This document shows positions 22,801 through 33,139 of a DNA stretch of 64,000 nucleotides, in pieces. A model generated the notes under the pieces. That model worked only from the letters and a program-made list of their open reading frames with translations. It was not told the origin of the DNA and made no database searches. Position numbers and translations under genes: made by a program. The DNA comes from Chrysophaeum taylorii (taxonomy: Eukaryota; Sar; Pelagophyceae; Pelagomonadales; Pelagomonadaceae): assembly GCA_029834535.1 (NCBI GenBank), contig JAQMWT010000578.1, positions 1 through 64,000 on the forward strand, written 5' to 3'. Position 1 is the first letter of the stretch. Every line of letters starts with the position of its first letter.

Positions 22801-23211
22801 AAGAAAAGACTCAAGTTCATCGATATTGTTGCATACCAAGGAATGCAAGGAAGCAATTGCAGACTGAGCGACACGATCCCCATGGCCCATGTAAACATCG
22901 GTAATGCGCTTGTAAAGCCGCGTGAAGTTCATATCGCGGTTTTCACGGATATCCGCACGATCAGTATCATGCATCGGGAGCGCCATGAACAGTGCAGAGT
23001 ACCAACGTTGCTGCTTGACACCAAATTCTTCTTCAGAGCTTCCAGAGGTGGAAATGCTGGTCCAAGCGTCGTTGGTCAAAATAATGCGATCGCCGGTAGA
23101 AATGATCATGTTTTCAAGACGACGTGTCCATTGGTGGAAAAGATGTCGCTCACCGCTGAAGGCATCAAGTTTTTGCGAAAGCTTGCCATCTTTAATTTCG
23201 ATCGAGGACAT
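19636..23211 (-). pseudogene. Element A gag-protease-integrase frame, running into reverse transcriptase
   Basis: Open for about 1190 codons from ATG 23211. The order is a gag helical domain, two CCHC zinc knuckles (CSFCGRTNHPSDKC and CHFCGIPGHHNKDC near 22340-22560), a long Pro-rich linker, and protease with YDTGANVNLF near 21935. Integrase follows, with LWHARLGH...CPAC finger near 21290-21390, Asp in IHADLMF near 21150, Asp in IYTDRDR near 20960 and Glu in VVERSHR near 20830. The start of reverse transcriptase (WLQAIAKEYHSLGQLGCWDV near 19850-19890) is reached before a frameshift near 19780. Gag-pol appears to be one continuous frame, as in many copia elements. Functional in all domains up to the frameshift, by eye. 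Confidence 0.88.
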
Positions 23212-23296
23212 GATCGACGAGAACGAATCGAACACGTAGCAATGAACTGAAGCCGATGAGGAGACGCCGTGAAGTCAAGCACAGGTTCGATCGAAA

Positions 23297-23315
23297 CGAA
23301 CGAACACTGCTGCCA
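23297..23315 (-). promoter_or_regulatory. Candidate primer-binding site of element A
   Basis: Minus-strand sequence next to the 5' LTR begins TGGCAGCAGTGTTCGTTCG. Elements B (TGCTAGCAGGTG) and C (CGGTACCAGGTG) have related sequence at the same place. The usual TGG start, complementary to tRNA CCA, fits for A. I could not name the tRNA. Confidence 0.5.
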
Positions 23316-23411
23316 TGTGACAAGAGGAATGGGGCGTTACTCTAGTGATAAGGGAATGACGCAGGGATACTGGATACGTGGCGCAGGGGTAAGTGTCATA
23401 GCTTCCTCACA
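23316..23411 (-). repeat. 5' LTR of element A
   Basis: 96 bp. On the minus strand it is followed at once by TGGCAGCAGTG, the expected place of a primer-binding site. Confidence 0.92.
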
Positions 23412-25186
23412 ATAGAGGTAATACGTTGGAATATTGTGGCATAATAAGACATGCGAAGCCACGAGGTGAGATAACGAGCACGAAGCCGAAGGAAGGGAGG
23501 AGCTTCCGTACTGCGGGTGAAGATATCGCTGAGATTGTCAAGGCGGGGAATGTGTTGGAGATCAATGATTTTATTGCGATGATATTCGGCGGTGCTGTAA
23601 AACCGAATGTCAATGTGACGGGTGCGTCGCGTCATACACTGGAGACGGACTTGGGTGACGGTGGTGCTGTTATCGACATACATAGGTACCGTGTGACGAG
23701 GGAGATCAAAGTCGTCAAAAAGTTTAAGAAGCCAGGTTAGCTCAGCAGTAGCGGCGTAAAGAGCGAGCAATTCGGCTTCAAAAGATGAGCGGGCGAGGAG
23801 GTACTGAGAGCGTGAGCAATAAGAAATCATAGAGCCACCAAGCAGAAAACAATAGCCAGTGGTGGAGTGGCGGTCATCAGGGTCGTCGGCCCAGCTGGAG
23901 TCGGAATAACCACAGAGACGAAGGGTAGAATCGCGACCAAGAACAAGGGCAAGATCTTGAGTACCATTGAGATAACGGAGAGTATGGGACAAGGCGTGCC
24001 AGTGGGGTTTACCAGGATTGTCCGTAAAACGCGCACACTGATTGACGTTCCAAGTGATATCAGGACGTGTCATAACAGAAATAAACAAGACACAACCGAC
24101 AAAATTACGACGAAAAGGGATGCGTGCCATGAAGACCTGATCGGTGGAGCCAGGTGCAGGACAATCAGCAGCAGAAAGACGAAGACCTTTGGGAGCGGGA
24201 ATCAATTCGGGTTTACTGTTGATAATGCGATGTTCGGTGAGAATTTCGCGAATAGCATGGGATTGGTCGATAGCGAGCGCGCGACGTGCGCGATCACGCG
24301 TAATACGTAGACCAACATAAGTGTGAAGATCGAGTTCGTTGACATCAATGAAGGCTTTGAAACGCGTCATGAAAGCGTGGTCATGGCCAATGCAAGAACG
24401 GGGGTGCGCCACAAGAAGATCATCAACGACGAGAACAAGGCGCAGAACGACAGTGGAATTAAGCAAGAGCTTGTAACTGCAAGTGTCACCAGATCCGCGG
24501 ACGAAGCCACAATCATTGACAAGGAAGCGTTCCAAATAAAGCCACCAATTTCGACAAGCTTGCTTGCAACCATACCAAGAGCGACGGAGCTTGTAAATGA
24601 TTTTGGAACCATCTGTGGGTTGGCGAGGAGCATAGCCTTCGGGTGGCCAGACATAGATATCTTCATCAATTGGGGCTTGGATAAAAGCGGAGCTGACATC
24701 CAACTTGTGCAAATCCCAGCAGTCATGAACAGCAACGAAGGTGAGAATAAAACGGAGAGTAACAATGTTGGCGACCGGAGAATACGTGTCGTGATAATCA
24801 ATGCCGTGAACCTGGGTGTAACCGCGGACAACGAGACGAGCTTTGTACGATTTGAAGCGGCCAGATTCATATTTCTTGCGGAGGACCCACTTTAAAGTGC
24901 AGATGTTGCCAGAAAAAGTAGAAGGAACGCGAACGACATCCCAGCAACCGAGCTGACCGAGGGAATGATATTCTTTGGCGATGGCTTGTAACCAGCTAGG
25001 GCGTTCAGGATTTGTATGAGCTAAAGCTTCACGTAAATGAGTGGAAGTGATAGCGCCGTCATCAATGTAAGAGAATTGAGAGGTTTCTTCGGAAGCAGAG
25101 TAGAGGACACGATAGGCTTGAACAAATTGGGGATCAACAAGGGTATGGGCTAGACAAAGGGGAAGGAAGACATAATGGACAAACAA
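23412..25186 (-). pseudogene. Element B reverse transcriptase and RNase H
   Basis: One intact frame of nearly 600 codons. It has KARLVVRGYTQVHGID, LDVSSAFIQAPIDEDIYV (first catalytic Asp), LVVDDLL and YGCKQA. RNase H has Asp in GYSDSSWADD, Glu in FEAELLALY and Asp in YVDNSTTV. This is the best-preserved reverse transcriptase of the family in the window. Its last codons read through the junction with element A's LTR, so the natural C-terminus is at about RYLTS near 23460. Confidence 0.88.
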
Positions 25187-25312
25187 ACGAAAGCTAGAAT
25201 AATTAACATACAGGGATTGACAGGATGATACAGAATCGACAGTGCGTTGTGGAGAAACGCCAGAATTTGTTTCCGTGGTTTCGCGAGTGGTTTCTTCGCT
25301 GGTTTCTGTATA

Positions 25313-25341
25313 ACTAACTAACTTCGGACCTCTCCCGGGTA
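25313..25341 (-). mobile_element. 29-bp 5'-truncated copy of a non-LTR (SINE/LINE-like) family
   Basis: Insert flanked by a 9-bp duplication TTCTGTATA (25304-25312 and 25342-25350). On the minus strand it is the 3' end (GGGAGAGGTCCGAAG) plus a GTTA tail of the family found in full at 29336-29727 and 56597-57080. Element C at the matching place has the empty site. This is what target-primed reverse transcription with strong 5' truncation gives. Confidence 0.8.
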
Positions 25342-26900
25342 TTCTGTATAATGTGCGCTTTTGTCGACTTTGCGCGGTCGGCTCCGTTTGGCTCGACGTG
25401 ATGGTGCACTTTTCGCATTGTTCGCTGATGGTTGTGGTATTGTTTCTGGGGTGATCAGTCCCGATAAGGCCGGCTCCTGAGCATCAAAAACAGGAGACAA
25501 GGGAGCAACAGCGGAAGACAAACGAGGGTCATAGTAGAACAAATTGGGGAAACGAGAATCCACAAGGGGAGGAGGAAGGGGTTGGGATGACAGGGACTTA
25601 CGCAAAGCAAAGTACTCGTCGAAAGTAACATCGATGGAAGTGTGAATCACTGGACCGGTGGCACGTGGAAGAAGGATGCGATAACCGTGGCCAGCAGAGG
25701 GATACCCAATGAAGATGCCAGTAATAGCTTTGGTAGGCCTTTTGTCGCCAGCGAGAATAGCAGCAGGGCAGCCCCATACACGAAGAAAATCGACGCGAGG
25801 CAAGTTTTCGTGAAGCATTTCATATGGCGTCAGGTAACCAGGGTTGGAGGCGTTTGGCATCCGCTCGGAGATGAAGTCAGCCGTTTCCATGGCCCAACGC
25901 CAAAAATCGGGTGGACGGTGCGCATGCACCAAAAGAGTTCGAGTAATATCAGCAGTTGCGCGATGGGAGCGTTCCACAACACCTGATAAAGCGTGCGCTT
26001 GTGAAGGTTTGGATTGAGCAGCGGGAGACCGTTTGATGGCTATGTTGTTGCCCAGACAGAAGGTTTCAAATTGGCCCATGAGATACTTGTCACGATCTGT
26101 GTAGATGAGGGCAATACGATAGCCAAAGGGTCGAACCACAGTACGCAGGAAAAGTTCGATTTGACGAGCGTTCGTGAGTGCATCGTGTCGAGGAGCAATG
26201 TAACGCGTGCGGCGGCGCGGATGATCATCGACAAACGTAAGCATGGCACGGTCTTGGTAAATGAAAGAAGGGACACCGGTAAACATAAGATCAGCGTGGA
26301 TAATAAGATTGGGTGCAACGGCACGTGGGCGTGTCAAAATTTCGTTTTTAGTAAGAGAGCCGGGAGCTGAGTCACATGTTTTACGATGGCCAACATGCGC
26401 AGCATGCATTTTACCCAAAGCACAAGCAGGACAAAAAGAAAGAGACGCGGAGCTTGGGAAGAGCGGTGCACCGACAGCGAGAGAAGACAAACATCGGATA
26501 TAAGAGGGACTATAATGACCAAGACGAGCATGCCAAAGGTCGAAGGTGAGTTGGGTGCGTTGAGACACAACGGGAAAGGCGCAAGGGTCGTGTAGGCGAG
26601 GGCAAGAAGAAAATGCCACAAACGGAGAAACAAAGTCCGCGTAGGGTGCAGCGGTTGTATTGCCGATCCAACAGACGATCAATAGGAGACCACAGCGACG
26701 GAGCAGAGGAATGACATGATGCGTCTGGCGGTGACGTAAGATTCGTTGATGATGAGTAGGGCCAACATCCTGGATCGTATGACAATCGTAACCAGCCTGC
26801 TCGAGGGAGGGCATGGTCAGAAAGAATCCGTTTGTCACCAAGGCCAGGAGAGATGAGAGTATGCGGGAATGCGATATGGATGCCATGAGGGGCGGAAAGA
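25318..26900 (-). pseudogene. Element B integrase
   Basis: Contains LWHARLGHYSPSY with the CPAC half of the finger near 26410-26520, then IHADLMF near 26300, IYTDRDK near 26100 and VVERSHR near 25970 as the DDE residues. The Pro-rich tail ends in the 29-bp insertion at 25313-25341, which helps to shift the frame into a stop. Confidence 0.85.
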
Positions 26901-27930
26901 GTGGGTGCTGGGGAAGGAAGACCACGATTGTCAAGAGGACCAATAGGAGGGAACGTTAAGCGAGCAGTGCCAGAGCCAGAAAAATAGCCAGTGCCAATAG
27001 CAGAGTTGATTGAGTGCTGTTGAGTGTTGTCGAGGTCCGTAAAGCCAGAAATTGAATTGAAGAGAATGACGGTGGCACCCGTATCGTAGACAACGAGGCG
27101 AAGGTTGTTGGAGTGAAGATAGTCACGCTCACGGGCGGTGAGCAGAGCGTTGAGTGAGTTGGTAGAAGACAAGACTTGGTGAATGGTGGGCGAGATAGAA
27201 AAAAGATAGAAATCGAAAGACGGATAGGTGGGTGCAGGAAAAGGTGGGTCGGGAAGGGAAGACATGGCGGTGGAAGGCGGGACAGTGGGCGTGGTGGAGG
27301 GTGGCAACGCAAGAAGCGGCGGAGAGGGTTGAGAGGGAGGCAAGAGTGGCATGGGGGCGGAGAGGTAGTTTTGGTAGAATGGTGGATTTGGTGGGTATTG
27401 GGGATGAGAGAGAGGGCGGGGTGTGGCTTGGGAGAGTAAGTAGCGCATGCGCTTGCGACAATCTTTCTTGTAATGACCAGGAATGCCACAAAAGTGGTGA
27501 AGGTCAGTAGGGGTGGGCGCTTGGGATTCGGAGAGCCACAGGAAAAATGGAGGCTGAGGAGGCCTGGAACGGAAAGGTGGGCGGGGGCGGGAACGCGAAT
27601 GGAAGCGCAGACCACGGAGGCGATGGAAGCATTGAGCAGTTGTATGGTTGCGGCCACCACAAAAGTCACAGATAGGATTGGAGTCATTAGAGCGATGATG
27701 AGAACCACGATCGCGATGGCGGGGGCCCTGACGTAAAGCAACGTTGACAAGCGAAGACTTGGCCTGGAGATAATCAAAGACTTTGCTGTTGAGGCGATCA
27801 ACAACGAAACCATCATATGTGCGCAGTTTAGGATCAAGCGCAATGAGTTGTTCCTTAGACAAGATGGAATCTGGAATTTTGGTTGCTGGGCCCACAACCC
27901 AGAGGTCGTTCGATCGAGACGAACACCTGC
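26510..27930 (-). pseudogene. Element B gag (5'-truncated) and protease
   Basis: The frame starts close to the LTR and already in the middle of gag (IPDSILSKEQLIALDPKL near 27860). About 180 N-terminal residues present in element A are deleted. Two knuckle-like segments follow: CDFCGGRNHTTAQC, and one with the first Cys lost (HHFCGIPGHYKKDC). The protease has YDTGATVILF near 27080. A frameshift near 26810 ends the useful reading and integrase continues in another frame. Confidence 0.85.
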
Positions 27931-27935
27931 TAGCA

Positions 27936-28042
27936 TGTGACAACAACTGGAATGGGGCGTTACACTATCGATAAGGGAATGACTGACGTAGGGATACAAG
28001 ATACGTGGTGCAGGGGTAAGTAAGTGTCATAGCTTCCTCACA
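27936..28042 (-). repeat. 5' LTR of element B
   Basis: 107 bp. Compared with the other LTRs it has three small direct duplications (CAAC-AAC, TGAC-TGAC and TAAG-TAAG) that account for its extra length. Confidence 0.9.
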
Positions 28043-28088
28043 AAACCGTTATCATTGAGATTAACGTGTTTTGCCACGACCAGCCCCA

Positions 28089-29262
28089 ATGAGAGGCGCC
28101 GCCGTTGGGACCTTGGTGCCAATCCTGGCGGCGTCCGCCGCGACCATCTCGTGCATGGGAGACTCGATAACGCGGGGGTCCGGGGCGTTGGAGGGGCGCG
28201 CGTGGCCCGCGGTCCTGGAGGCACGCCTCGGCGGCGACTGGCGCGTTCGCAACTTTGGCAAAAGTGTGCATTTGATTATATTCCAGAAAAAGATCGTTCT
28301 CATGCGTAGGCGGCCGGACGGTGATGGGGTTGCCCGACGCGTACACCGCGACCGCATTTTACCGGGACGCGATGCGCTCTGGCGCAGACATAAACATAAT
28401 TATGCTCGGGACAAACGACGCCAAGACGGCGTACTGGTACGCGAGGAAAATGTCGCGAAAAAAAATAAATCCGCGCAGGGATCGCGAGGCCTTCGTCGAG
28501 GCCTACCGCGCCCTCCTCAACCGCACGCTCTCCGCGTTCCCGCGCACCTTGCTCGGCGTGCCGCCGCCGCAACTAGAGGGCGGATGGTACTGGACGAACG
28601 CGAGCGTTGTCAACGACGAGATGCGGCCGCTCGTCCGCGACATTGCCGCCGAGTTCGGTTTGCCGCTTTTCGACACTCCCTTTAACGAGTCGATGTACTC
28701 GGACCTAGTCCATCCGAACGACCTGGGCTATTCGCGCATCGCAACCCGAGCCCTCAGAGCGCTCGGAGACGCTTTTCCTGATTTGTTTGCGACCGCGGCG
28801 CCCTCCGCGGCGCCCTCCGCAGCGTCTTCTACGAGCTCTACAAATCGCGAGTTCCTTTTCGTCGCCGCTGCTATCGCTGTTTTTCTGGTTCTCGCCGTTT
28901 CTCTCCTTATCGCTCGCCGCGTCTTCGCCAACCGCGTCGCCAGCAACTTCCGCGAGAGCCCCTTCAAGGTGATGCGCGCTTCCCCCGACGACAAGCGACG
29001 CTTCGAGGACACCACGGCGCCGCCACCCCCCGCCCCCGGTTACCTCAACTCCCCCGCCTCCATACTCAACCTCGCCGTCGGCATCCAATCATCGCGCGAC
29101 TCTTCGCCCTCCAAGCCTCCCCCCATCTCCAAGACCCCAACCTCGGCCTCCAAGCTCCTCGGTCGCCCCGCTCTTCTCGACGACGACGCACTTCCCGTCA
29201 CCTTCGACCTCCAAGACGACGAAGACCCTCCTGCCAACGAGGAACAGCAACAACAAGGGTAA
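28089..29262 (+). CDS. SGNH/GDSL hydrolase with C-terminal membrane anchor, one 46-nt intron
   Basis: CDS is join(28089..28263, 28310..29262), 375 residues. The intron 28264-28309 starts GTGTGC and ends CGTAG. Splicing restores the block II reading NFGKSGRT, which is broken without it. Family blocks: ISCMGDSIT (catalytic Ser, near residue 25), the block II Gly, IIMLGTND (Asn) and DLVHPNDLGY (Asp-x-x-His). The start is a hydrophobic signal peptide. After a short Ala/Ser-rich stretch comes one transmembrane segment (FLFVAAAIAVFLVLAVSLLI) and a Pro-rich cytosolic tail, so the enzyme faces the lumen or outside. Likely an esterase acting on lipid or carbohydrate esters; the substrate is unknown. 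The LTR of element B ends 46 bp before the ATG, so the promoter has been displaced or replaced. Confidence 0.88.
28264..28309 (+). other. 46-nt spliceosomal intron
   Basis: GT...AG, phase 1 between Lys and Ser codons of the SGNH gene. Removal joins two frames and recovers a conserved block. Very short, as in some compact algal genomes. Confidence 0.85.
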
Positions 29263-29288
29263 AGATGTGGTGGTGGCATGTATATATC

Positions 29289-29761
29289 TGTGAGAACTGA
29301 AATTGGGATGTGAGAACTACAATGGGGACGTTGTGTGATCGCTAACCGTTGGTTGCGATGGAGGACGGCGCCTAACACGCTTGCTCCCTGCGGCGGCCCC
29401 GGCCGTCCCGGAGTGAGACGGTGCCTGCTCGCCTCCCGGGCTGGCCGGTTAGCACCCGGAAAGTCCGCGCTGGGATGGGGTTCGCTCGGTTGGGCAGAAC
29501 GCGACGGACAGGTCGATTGTTCGTGGACCAACACGTCCGCGGCCTGCGACGCTTTTGCACGACCTCGCACAAGACCGCGGTCCGCAGTGACGGTCCACCA
29601 TCAACAAGTCCGTCCTCGTCCCTCGCCTCTGCCCCAACTGCGTGAATTTTCCTCTGTGATTACGTACCGGCTCCTGCCGGTCCGGCCTGGCTCCCATGCT
29701 CGGGAGAGGTCTGAAATTAGTTCGTTAGTTGTGCAGGGGTAAGTGTCATAGCTTCCTCACA
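29289..29761 (-). repeat. 3' LTR of element C, interrupted
   Basis: Halves at 29289-29335 and 29734-29761, separated by the non-LTR insertion and its target duplication. Contains TGTGAGAACT twice, as does the right LTR. Confidence 0.85.
29336..29727 (+). mobile_element. Non-LTR (SINE/LINE-like) element in the LTR of element C
   Basis: 392 bp, starting near GATCGCTAACCG and ending GGTCTGAAATTAGTTCGTTAG. It is flanked by GTTGTG (29330-29335 and 29728-29733). About 80% or more of it matches the reverse complement of 56661-57070. An A-poor, GTTA-type tail and short direct repeats indicate retroposition. It has a short ORF (29421-29645) but no reverse transcriptase, so it is non-autonomous or the 3' end of a LINE. 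I see no convincing tRNA-type A and B boxes. Confidence 0.75.
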
Positions 29762-29908
29762 CACAGATGCGGGAAAAGAAAGAAAAGGAAAAAGGGGTAA
29801 GTGAGGTCCTCACACAGGTGCTGGAAAAGAAAGAAAAGGAAGAAGGAAAAAGGGGTAAGTGAGATAGGTGCTTACAGAGGAGAAGCTTGAAGGAAGACGT
29901 CAGGAGAG

Positions 29909-29955
29909 TCCTTCATGCTCCCCACACACACCCCCCTCTTAGCAGTCGACATTTA
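29909..29955 (+). mobile_element. 47-bp mobile module flanked by 15-bp direct repeats
   Basis: Segment from TCCTTCATGCTCC to GTCGACATTTA, flanked by AAGACGTCAGGAGAG on both sides (29894-29908 and 29956-29970). Related modules: 18277-18314 in element A (partial), 41278-41330, and inverted at 35422-35472 and 56367-56417. Confidence 0.65.
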
Positions 29956-30009
29956 AAGACGTCAGGAGAGGCAGTGTGGCAGAAAGAGACAGGAGATATC
30001 AGGGTGAAG

Positions 30010-31341
30010 TCACGAGGTGAGGTAACGAGCACGAAGCCGGAGGAAGGGAGGAGCTTCCGTACTACGGGTGAAGATATCGCTAAGGTTGTCAAGGCGGGGA
30101 TTGTGTTGGAGATCAATGATGTGGGTGCGATGATATTCAGCGGTGCTGTAAAAGCGAATGGCAATATGGCGGGTGCGCCGCATGAGACATTGGAGACGGA
30201 TTTGGGTGACGGTGGTGCTGTTATCGACATACATTGGGACCATGTGACGAGGGAGATCAAAGGCATCAAAAAGTTTGAGAAGCCAAGAGAGCTCAGCAGT
30301 AGCGGCGTAAAGAGCGAGCAATTCAGCTTCAAAAGAGGAGCGGGCGAGCAGGTACTGCGAGCGTGAGCAGTAGGATATCATAGAGCCAGCAAGGAGAAAA
30401 CAAAAGTCAGTAGTGGAGTGGCGGCCATCAGGGTCGTCGGTCCAGCTAGAGTCGGAATAACCACAGAGACGAAGGGTAGAATCGCGACCAAGAACAAGGG
30501 CAAGATCTTGAGGACCATTGCAGTGGGGTTTACCAGGAGTGTCAGTAAAAGGCGCACACGGATCGACGGTCCAAATGATATCAGGGCGAGGCATAACAGA
30601 AAGAAACAAGACACAACGGAAAGAAAATACGACGAAAAGGGATGCGTGCCATGAAGACGTGAGCAGGGGAGCCAGGTGCAGGAGAAGCAGCCGCAGAAAG
30701 AGGAAGAACTTTGGGAGCGGGAGTCAAGTCTGGTTGTGCGCGAGCACGCGTAACGCGGAGACCAACGTAAGTGGTCAGATCAAGCTCGTTAACATCAGTG
30801 AAGGTTCGGAAACGGAGGAAGAAGGCTGGGTAATGACCAAGGCAAGGACGAGGGTGCGCCACAAGAAGATCATCAACGACAAGAACGAGACGTAGGACAA
30901 CGGTAGAATTAAGCACGAGCTTGTAACGGCAAGTGTCACCAGATCCGCGGACGAAGCCACAGTCATTGACGATAAGCTTGTTTGCAACCATACCAAGAGC
31001 GACGGAGCGTGTAAATGATTTTGAAACCATCGGTGGGTTGGCGAGGAGCATAACCTTCGGGTGGCCAGACATAGATGTCTTCGTCTTCGGGTGGCCAAAC
31101 ATAGATGTCTTCGTCAATGGGAGCTTGGATAAAAGCGGAGTTGACATCCAACTTATGCAAATCCCAGTCGTGAGCAGCAACGCCAGACAGGGGCTTGTAT
31201 GAAAGCAGAGATGACATCTACAGGACGGTACGTGTCGTGGTAAGCAATGCCGTGAACCTGGGTGTAACCGCGGACAACGAGATGAGCAGTGTACGATTTG
31301 AAGCGGCCAGATTCATACTTCGTGCGGTGGACCCACTTCAA
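30010..31341 (-). pseudogene. Element C reverse transcriptase and RNase H remnants
   Basis: Strong similarity to element A and B pol in three or more frames. RNase H (GYSDSSW, FEAELLALYAAT, YVDNSTTV) lies at 30010-30609, LVVDDLL near 30860, and DVNSAFIQAPIDEDIYVWPP near 31100. A 33-bp tandem duplication repeats the IYVWPPE codons (31060-31110). Several internal deletions remove parts of the palm. Confidence 0.85.
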
Positions 31342-32727
31342 AGGGCAGATGGTGCCAGAAAAAGTAGAAGGAACGCGAACAACATCCGAGCAACCGAGCT
31401 GACCGAGGGAATGATATTCTGTGGCAAGGGCTTGTAACCGACGTGCAGGATTTGGATGGGCTGGGCGAGACAGAGGGGAAGGAAGACATAATGAACTAAC
31501 AAACGAAAGCTAGAATAATTAACGTACAGGGAAGGACAAGATGACACAGAATCGAAGGGAATGACAAGATGACACAGAATCGACAGTGCGTTGTAAAACG
31601 CCAGTATTGTGGGTTTGAATTGGTTCTCCAATTGTTTCTGAATAATGTGCGCTTTTTGTCGACTTTGCGCGGTCGGCTCCGTTTGGCTCGACTTTGTTTT
31701 GCATGCTTTTTGTTTTGTCGGCTCTGGTTGGCTCGACTTGGTTGTGCACGTGTCTGAGGACGTTGTTGGTTCTTCGGAGGTCATGGGCTCGGAGAATGGT
31801 CGGTTCACGTGATGGGGTGATCAGTCCCAGTGAAACACGGCTCATTCTCATCAAACACAGGGGACAAGGGGGGGGGCAACAGCGGAAGAACAGGTGATAA
31901 TCGGGCAACAGCAGGAACAGGTGACAAGGGGGCAACAGTAGACGAGAGCTGGGAAGCGTGATTCGAGTCAGAACAACGTTGAAGTTCCTTCGGTGGTTGA
32001 CATTGCAGGAAATCTGATAAGCGAAACTGTCAGCAAAATCGAGGTCTGAAGAACAGTAGCGACAAAAGTGCCTGGGATGACGTGCGTTAGACGATTGGTG
32101 CCACTGAGAATCGCAGCGGGGCAAAGATAGCGGGAACACAGGCTGGTATATATGATGGCAGTGTACCAGACGTCTGATGAGAACGTGGCCTTTAGGCAGA
32201 TATGTTGCATGGTGCATGGTGACCAGGTTATGACGATGGTCGGAGTCGACAGAAGCAAAAACAGGCGTAAACAGGTTTGATGCGAACGTGGGTGTTGGGT
32301 TGTTGTGGTGCGAGCAAGTTCCCATGGGCACGACCGCGTCCTGTACGCGAAAATGGAAGACTTCGGACGCGCCAGCGGTGTAATGAACGAACACGGGTAG
32401 ACCAGGCTGCTGTATGCCAGCCTGCTGTGGCAGATAAGAAAGTGGCCCGTTTTCGCATTCGCAAGAACGAAGTTGCCATATGGGCCAACGTTGGAGGAGC
32501 AAGCGGCGAGCTTTGCTCGTCATACTCGAATAGACTGTGGTAGAAGGTGGCGATAGTGGCAAAACAGTTGTGGCACGTAAGAATGTTGCAGATAGCGTCG
32601 CAGTGACACGCAAGAACATTGCAGATAGCGTCGCGGGTGCTGAACACGGAATGCACTTCGATAGCAAAACCGGATTGTAAAGGTCAGAAAAGCGGCGAAA
32701 AGGCGATAGTGCGCGAAGGAGAACCAC
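31342..32727 (-). pseudogene. Element C integrase-region remnants
   Basis: The long minus open frame at 31519-32727 is mostly not the ancestral frame. Another frame has CPAAILSG near 32105, matching CPAAILTG of element A integrase. The linker before reverse transcriptase has small tandem duplications of a GTCGACT/GGCTCGACT-type unit (31655-31740). Protease was not found. Confidence 0.55.
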
Positions 32728-33139
32728 AAATCACACAGCAAAGAAGCGTCTGTCCAGGATCCCGAAGATGAGCGATCCAACCACATAGGAAGCACGAAAG
32801 CTGCGCACGCGAAAAATGGACAGGCACAGCTTAGTTGTGGCGGGTGAAATGCGCGATGGAACGTGAGTCGCTGGTTTTACCAAAGCCGACAAGCACAACG
32901 AGGAGTGGATCAACGAATAGGTGAAAATGCACAACGGGGAGTGGATCAACGAATAGGCGATATACAGAACGAGGAGGGGAGCAACGACGAGGGGAAAATA
33001 CAGAACGAGGGGTGGAGCAACGAATAGCGGAAAATACAGAACGAAGGGCGCCTGTGCAATGGGAGCTAAAAACAAAAACGAGGGGCTTCCGTGGGATGGG
33101 GTTGTTGATGTGCTTGCATCAGACATTCGGCGGTGCACA

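Larger units (their letters stand above)
18107..23411 (-). mobile_element. Copia element A, nested in the 3' untranslated part of element B
   Basis: LTRs 18107-18202 and 23316-23411 are both 96 bp and differ at about five positions. They are flanked by a perfect 5-bp duplication, ATAGA at 18102-18106 and 23412-23416. This shows a separate insertion, not a tandem array sharing an LTR. The sequence to either side of the two ATAGA copies joins into a normal element B 3' end. Coding runs from 23211 down to 18365. Only a frameshift near 19780, a nonsense codon near 19600 and small changes break it, so A is fairly young. Confidence 0.92.
17918..28042 (-). mobile_element. Copia element B with short LTRs, interrupted by nested element A
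   Basis: The outer LTRs 17918-18015 (98 bp) and 27936-28042 (107 bp) start with TGTGA and end with TCACA. They are flanked by a perfect 5-bp target duplication, AAACC at 17913-17917 and 28043-28047. Coding is on the minus strand. The 3' part of B is 18016-18106, and the rest continues at 23412 after the nested element. B has lost the N-terminal part of gag, has at least two frameshifts in pol (near 26810 and 25250) and carries a 29-bp insertion at 25313. The outer LTRs differ by several indels, more than those of A, so B is older. The 5' LTR ends 46 bp upstream of the SGNH hydrolase ATG, in opposite orientation. Confidence 0.9.

Noticed and set aside
17918-28042. Tandem array of copia elements sharing an LTR through unequal recombination
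   Set aside because: The two independent perfect 5-bp duplications (AAACC outside, ATAGA around element A) fit nested insertion, and B's 3' sequence joins correctly across A.
29421-29645. Short ORF in the non-LTR insertion as a real gene
   Set aside because: Its reading is not kept in the other copy (56679-56987 has a different frame and protein), so it is probably non-coding.
31519-32727. 402-codon minus-strand ORF as a new gene in element C
   Set aside because: Integrase-like remnants (CPAAILSG) are in another frame of the same region, so this open frame is a by-product of decay.
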